From assembly GCA_002471975.1 (NCBI GenBank), contig DKQZ01000104.1:575-8523 (forward strand): a stretch of DNA of 7,949 nucleotides. Direction: 5' to 3'. Positions 5,580 to 7,949 of the stretch are shown here, one piece after another. The notes under the pieces are model-generated. The model had not been told where the DNA came from. It was given only the letters and a program-made list of their open reading frames with translations, and did no database searches. The stretch comes from Dialister sp. UBA7295 (GTDB taxonomy: Bacteria > Bacillota > Negativicutes > Veillonellales > Dialisteraceae). Every line of letters begins with the position of its first letter. Position 1 is the stretch's first letter. A program made the position numbers and the translations under genes.

Positions 5580-5614
5580 AAAAGAAAAGAACCGACTGTT
5601 TCCACAATCGGTTC
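5580..5614 (-). terminator. Intrinsic terminator of the universal stress gene
   Basis: On the minus strand, GAACCGATTGT (5614-5604) pairs with ACAGTCGGTTC (5599-5589), an 11-bp stem with one G-U closed by a GGAA tetraloop. TTTTCTTTT follows. It starts nine bases after the TAG stop. Confidence 0.92.
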
Positions 5615-5622
5615 CCAAAAAA

Positions 5623-6072
5623 CTATTTCACAATGAGCACAGGACATTTAGCCCGGCTTACGAGGTAGCTGGATACGGAGCCCATGAAGATGCCTTTCAG
5701 GGGTCCGAGGCCCCGGCTTCCCATGACGATGAGATCGATACCGTGTTCTTCAGCCATATTGAGGAGCACTGGTCCCGGGGAGCCTACTTCGTAGAGTTCT
5801 TCATGCCTGATTCCTTCCGGCATGACGGAGGCTGCTTCTTTGAGATCGCTCTTGCACTGTTCTTCCAGGTCTTCCGAGAGCTTTGTGGTCAGGACTCCTT
5901 CCGCAATGGATACCTGGTCAAAATTGCTCATGGCGGAAACCATGTTGCACACGGAGGCAATGAAAATCTGCGCATCTTTTCCGACCGATGCAATATCTAC
6001 GGCCTGGGCCAGCGCTTTCTTTGCATGTTCGGAGCCGTCATAGGGCACCAGAATATTCTTGTACGTTAACAT
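5623..6072 (-). CDS. Universal stress protein, UspA family
   Basis: A 149-residue single-domain Usp protein. It begins with the family-typical MLTYKNILVPYDGSEHA, with Asp12 at the nucleotide-binding position, and contains the ATP-binding signature G-2x-G-9x-G-S at residues 118-132 (GSRG...GS). It ends with CPVLIVK, the classic last strand. This is the ATP-binding subclass by motif, as in MJ0577, rather than the non-binding E. coli UspA subclass. I chose the ATG at 6070-6072: AAAGGTGGGGG (6077-6087) is a good ribosome-binding site at correct distance, while the in-frame ATG at 6096 would place that site inside the gene. It is monocistronic, with its own promoter at about 6121-6149 and a strong terminator at 5580-5614. 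The role is cytosolic stress survival by analogy; the specific trigger is not visible. Confidence 0.93.
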   Translation of the reverse strand: MLTYKNILVPYDGSEHAKKALAQAVDIASVGKDAQIFIASVCNMVSAMSNFDQVSIAEGVLTTKLSEDLEEQCKSDLKEAASVMPEGIRHEELYEVGSPGPVLLNMAEEHGIDLIVMGSRGLGPLKGIFMGSVSSYLVSRAKCPVLIVK

Positions 6073-6120
6073 AAAACCCCCACCTTTCAGAATCAAATAC
6101 GGGGAATGATTTCCATATAT

Positions 6121-6149
6121 ATTATACCATAAATTTCAGGTGTACAGAA
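6121..6149 (-). promoter_or_regulatory. Promoter of the universal stress gene
   Basis: On the minus strand TATAAT (6126-6121) is preceded by TGG, giving a TGnTATAAT extended -10. The -35 at 17-bp spacing (TTCTGT, 6149-6144) is poor, as is usual for extended -10 promoters. The predicted 5' UTR is about 40 bases. Confidence 0.7.
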
Positions 6150-6196
6150 TCAATCCTTGGGCGGAGACAGCTGCTGCCTGAAGTCATCAGAAAAGG

Positions 6197-6225
6197 AAAT
6201 CCGCTTCAAGGTCAGAGGCGGATTT
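6197..6225 (-). terminator. Possible terminator downstream of the beta-CASP gene
   Basis: AAATCCGC (6197-6204) and GCGGATTT (6218-6225) form a perfect 8-bp stem with a 13-base loop. On the minus strand CCTTTTCT follows, a weak U-tract; on the plus strand TTATATTT follows. It is about 165 bp past the stop of the beta-CASP gene, with repeat element C between. Confidence 0.4.
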
Positions 6226-6246
6226 TATATTTCAATATTCTTACCG

Positions 6247-6349
6247 GGAATGGGAGCCGAAGGCAAAATATATACTTGCACCCAAAGGGCGCCACCTTCC
6301 CGAGTTCCCCGAGATTCCCGAGACTCCCGACAGTCCCGATTCAAAAGCC
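6247..6349 (-). repeat. Array-plus-hairpin element C (9-bp units)
   Basis: Read on the minus strand: CTTTTGAA, then five 9-bp units (6339-6295) TCGGGACTG, TCGGGAGTC, TCGGGAATC, TCGGGGAAC, TCGGGAAGG. Then come TGG, hairpin GCGCCC-TTT-GGGTGC (6292-6278), and a tail containing TTTTGCCTTCGGCTCCCAT. That tail is shared with element D at 7829-7847. It starts 40-50 bp after the beta-CASP stop codon. Confidence 0.85.
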
Positions 6350-6391
6350 GCTTCACCTGCAGTTGCAAAAGGTCATCCGACTTGTCATCCC

Positions 6392-7465
6392 TCAAAAGAC
6401 AATCGTATCCGATTCAGGTTTCACGTCGCGATTGTGGAAGGGCTGTACCCGTCCGAATTTGTTTCTAAGCTGCAGGTCCTCCATTTCCTGCCAGGAAAGG
6501 TGGTTCGGCCAGAGGGCAAACGTCGCGCGGCCGGAGGAGAAGAATTCTTTCGCCCGGCCGTAGCCGTGAATGCTTCCTGTCAGAAGGACTGCCATATCTT
6601 CGTGGCTTTCGATGAGTTTCCTGCTGGACGCCCGGGCCAGCTGGGCATCGGCAAGGAAATAAATATTTCCTCTTTCAATGGTCTTCTTGTCCCATTCCTG
6701 GAAAATGGCGTAGGGCTGCTCCGTGATTTCCTCATGAACGAAATATTTCCTGTGTCCCAGCCGGATCCAGTTGTCATAGATTTTTTCATCCATATAGATG
6801 GGATGTTCATTTTTGAAAAGCTGGTAGAAATAGTAGCCCATGGAAAGACCCCTGCCATAATGGGGCACCGGCATAAGGAGGGAGCCTCCAGAGGAGAGGA
6901 GTTCTCCGGCCTTCTCTGCCACCCGTCTCCGAAGGTCCGCGCCCCGTTCCTTCAAACTGTAGGCCGCATCGATGATGGCCATGTCGGCTTCCATATTCCG
7001 TACCCGGTCACAGCGGTAGAAGGTATCATTTTCCCGATAATCGCCGGAATAGAATACAGTCCTGCCTTCCATGGTGATCTGGAACCACACCGCCCCGGCG
7101 CAGTGGCCCGTCCGTCCCCAGTGCAGGGAAAATCCCGGCTCCAGCTCCAGCTCCGGCGCCGTGGAATCGAGAATCATCGTATTTTCCGGTTTGTAGGAAA
7201 GCTGGCGATAGGTCTGGTTGCTCATGAGTACCGGTCCGTCAAAGCCGTGTTTGATCAGGTATTCGATGGCCCCGGTATGATCTTTATGGGAATGGCTGAT
7301 AAACAGGTATTCTGCGCTGCGAATCTGTTCGGGAGAAAGGTCCGGCAGCCGGTCCAGTCCGTCCGTAGAAGATCCGGCATCCAGGATAAAAGCATGACGG
7401 TCTCCTTCCACATAGAAGCAGTTCCTGCCTTGATCCCCGCAGCCTCCCGCTATATAAAGCTGCAT
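6392..7465 (-). CDS. Beta-CASP-like metallo-beta-lactamase-fold hydrolase
   Basis: A 357-residue MBL-fold protein resembling the CPSF73/RNase J-type (beta-CASP, COG1236-like) nucleases. Metal-site motifs: HSHKDH at 58-63, H121 in GHCAGA, D142 in YSGDY. After the first lactamase half comes D167 (IIDAAYS) and the stretch GGSLLMPVPHYGRGLSM (193-209), which parallels the GG..LiPvfa.GR region of beta-CASP enzymes. Late histidines at H322 (PNHLSWQEM) and H344 (QPFHN) parallel the C-terminal beta-CASP motifs. The protein is shorter than RNase J and lacks its C-terminal domain. I chose the ATG at 7463-7465 because AGGGGG (7472-7477) sits six bases upstream and MQLYIAGGCGDQG is a natural MBL start. 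An in-frame ATG at 7534 would run through the leader terminator. It is probably a cytosolic nuclease; RNA or DNA substrate and activity are inferred. Confidence 0.85.
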   Translation of the reverse strand: MQLYIAGGCGDQGRNCFYVEGDRHAFILDAGSSTDGLDRLPDLSPEQIRSAEYLFISHSHKDHTGAIEYLIKHGFDGPVLMSNQTYRQLSYKPENTMILDSTAPELELEPGFSLHWGRTGHCAGAVWFQITMEGRTVFYSGDYRENDTFYRCDRVRNMEADMAIIDAAYSLKERGADLRRRVAEKAGELLSSGGSLLMPVPHYGRGLSMGYYFYQLFKNEHPIYMDEKIYDNWIRLGHRKYFVHEEITEQPYAIFQEWDKKTIERGNIYFLADAQLARASSRKLIESHEDMAVLLTGSIHGYGRAKEFFSSGRATFALWPNHLSWQEMEDLQLRNKFGRVQPFHNRDVKPESDTIVF

Positions 7466-7496
7466 AGCATACCCCCTGAGAGAAAAATCCGGAAAA

Positions 7497-7534
7497 AAGA
7501 TAAAAAAAGCCGGTCCATCAGGACTCGGCTTCAT
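7497..7534 (-). terminator. Intrinsic terminator in the leader of the beta-CASP gene
   Basis: On the minus strand AGCCG-A-GTCC, loop TGAT, GGACCGGCT forms a 9-bp stem with one bulged A, followed by T7, A, T, C and T6. It lies 35-65 bp upstream of the start codon and downstream of the likely promoter. It either ends an upstream transcript or attenuates this gene. Confidence 0.7.
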
Positions 7535-7567
7535 CGCTCGAAAAAATCGTTTTCACTTTGTTTCTTT

Positions 7568-7573
7568 ATTATA
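7568..7573 (-). promoter_or_regulatory. Candidate -10 of the beta-CASP gene
   Basis: A perfect TATAAT on the minus strand in an AT-rich stretch. No good -35 is seen at 16-18 bp. The predicted start near 7561 would give a leader of about 95 bases that contains the terminator hairpin. Confidence 0.5.
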
Positions 7574-7663
7574 ATACTTTCCTCGCAATAATGCGACAGG
7601 ATTTTTGAAACAGGATATAGAGAAACATTTTCCGGGATGTACTTTGAGCCCACTTGAGCTGAT

Positions 7664-7732
7664 CGTGATTCGTGGCTCGTGATTCGTGATTCGTGTTGGT
7701 GCGCCGCTTCGCGGCGAATTTTAGATGGGAAC
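7664..7732 (+). repeat. Array-plus-hairpin element E (7-bp units, CGTGATT type)
   Basis: Five 7-bp units (7664-7698): CGTGATT, CGTGGCT, CGTGATT, CGTGATT, CGTGTTG. Then come GTG, the perfect hairpin CGCCGC-TTC-GCGGCG (7702-7716), and AATTTTAGATGGG (7717-7729). The array unit matches 2481-2564, while the hairpin-tail plan matches elements Z and A. Confidence 0.82.
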
Positions 7733-7744
7733 TTCATGATGAAA

Positions 7745-7850
7745 TACTTTTGTGTCGGGAATGTCGGGGATGATTTCGGGGTTATCGGGGCTGTCGGGAA
7801 GGTGGCGGCCTTCGGCCGCAGTTTTAAATTTTGCCTTCGGCTCTCATCTA
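7745..7850 (+). repeat. Array-plus-hairpin element D (9-bp units)
   Basis: ACTTTTGTG leads into five units (7755-7802): TCGGGAATG, TCGGGGATGATT (12 bp), TCGGGGTTA, TCGGGGCTG, TCGGGAAGG. Then come TG, hairpin GCGGCC-TTC-GGCCGC (7805-7819), and a tail with TTTTGCCTTCGGCTCTCAT shared with element C. It follows element E by only about 15 bp. Confidence 0.85.
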
Positions 7851-7884
7851 TACAGGGGAATATATTCCCTCATAATTAGTTTCG

Positions 7885-7949
7885 CCTCACCGTCTGCGCC
7901 AGAGCTCCCCGGGGATGAGTTTACCTTTTAGCTCATTTTCGACTTGTAC
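7885..7949. repeat. Possible truncated twin-hairpin copy at the window edge
   Basis: CTCATTTTCGAC (7932-7943) is identical to 289-300 in copy 3, and the palindrome TCCCCGGGGA lies at 7906-7915. The resemblance is short, and the rest would lie beyond the window. Confidence 0.35.

Noticed and set aside
7466..7534. N-terminal extension of the beta-CASP protein to the ATG at 7534
   Set aside because: The extension would be encoded by the terminator stem and U-tracts (FFIFFPDF), lacks a ribosome-binding site, and the ATG at 7465 has a good one.
6434..7591. Plus-strand open frame of 385 codons opposite the beta-CASP gene
   Set aside because: No domain is recognisable, and it covers the reverse complement of conserved MBL motifs.
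7531..7737. 68-codon minus-strand frame upstream of the beta-CASP gene
   Set aside because: It translates the CGTGATT heptamer array (HESRITSHESRS) and promoter region; there is no ribosome-binding site or family match.

Overview
The window looks like chromosomal DNA of a low-to-mid GC Bacillota bacterium. The intrinsic terminators, strong Shine-Dalgarno sites and TATAAT-type promoters fit that phylum. The gene style and the dense short-unit intergenic repeats make me think of Negativicutes (Dialister-like), but nothing here proves the genus. All seven convincing protein genes lie on the minus strand, so transcription runs from right to left.

From right to left the layout is as follows. (1) 6392-7465: a beta-CASP/metallo-beta-lactamase-fold protein, with a TATAAT promoter and a strong intrinsic-terminator hairpin in its leader. 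(2) 5623-6072: a single-gene UspA-type universal stress protein with an extended -10 promoter and a clean terminator. (3) 4816-5579: about 760 bp without a convincing gene, filled with repeat elements. (4) 2711-4815: a two-gene membrane operon, a DUF2157-type multi-spanning protein followed by a GDYXXLXY-like anchored protein, joined by an ATGA overlap. (5) 2434-2710: an intergenic stretch built almost wholly from four unrelated 7-bp tandem repeats. (6) 573-2433: an operon of a SixA-type histidine phosphatase, ThiD (HMP/HMP-P kinase) and a YfbR-type 5'-deoxynucleotidase, also coupled by ATGA overlaps and ended by an intrinsic terminator at 496-528. (7) 1-495 and 7540-7949: more repeats and no supported gene.

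The genes are ordinary housekeeping and accessory genes. The unusual content is between them. At least seven loci share one modular plan: an array of about five short units (7 or 9 bp, differing between loci), usually followed by GGTG, a GC-rich hairpin with a different sequence at each locus, and often a tail like AATTTTAGATGGG. The 9-bp arrays also share a leading CTTTTGWRTCGGG. A second family of about 180 bp carries two adjacent hairpins whose arms differ between copies but stay complementary. It occurs three times (1-190, 237-389, 5268-5443). Purely heptameric arrays (CGTGATT, AGGTAAT, AGCCAT and CTAACTG types) make a third layer. No tRNA, rRNA, CRISPR array, transposase or phage gene was seen.
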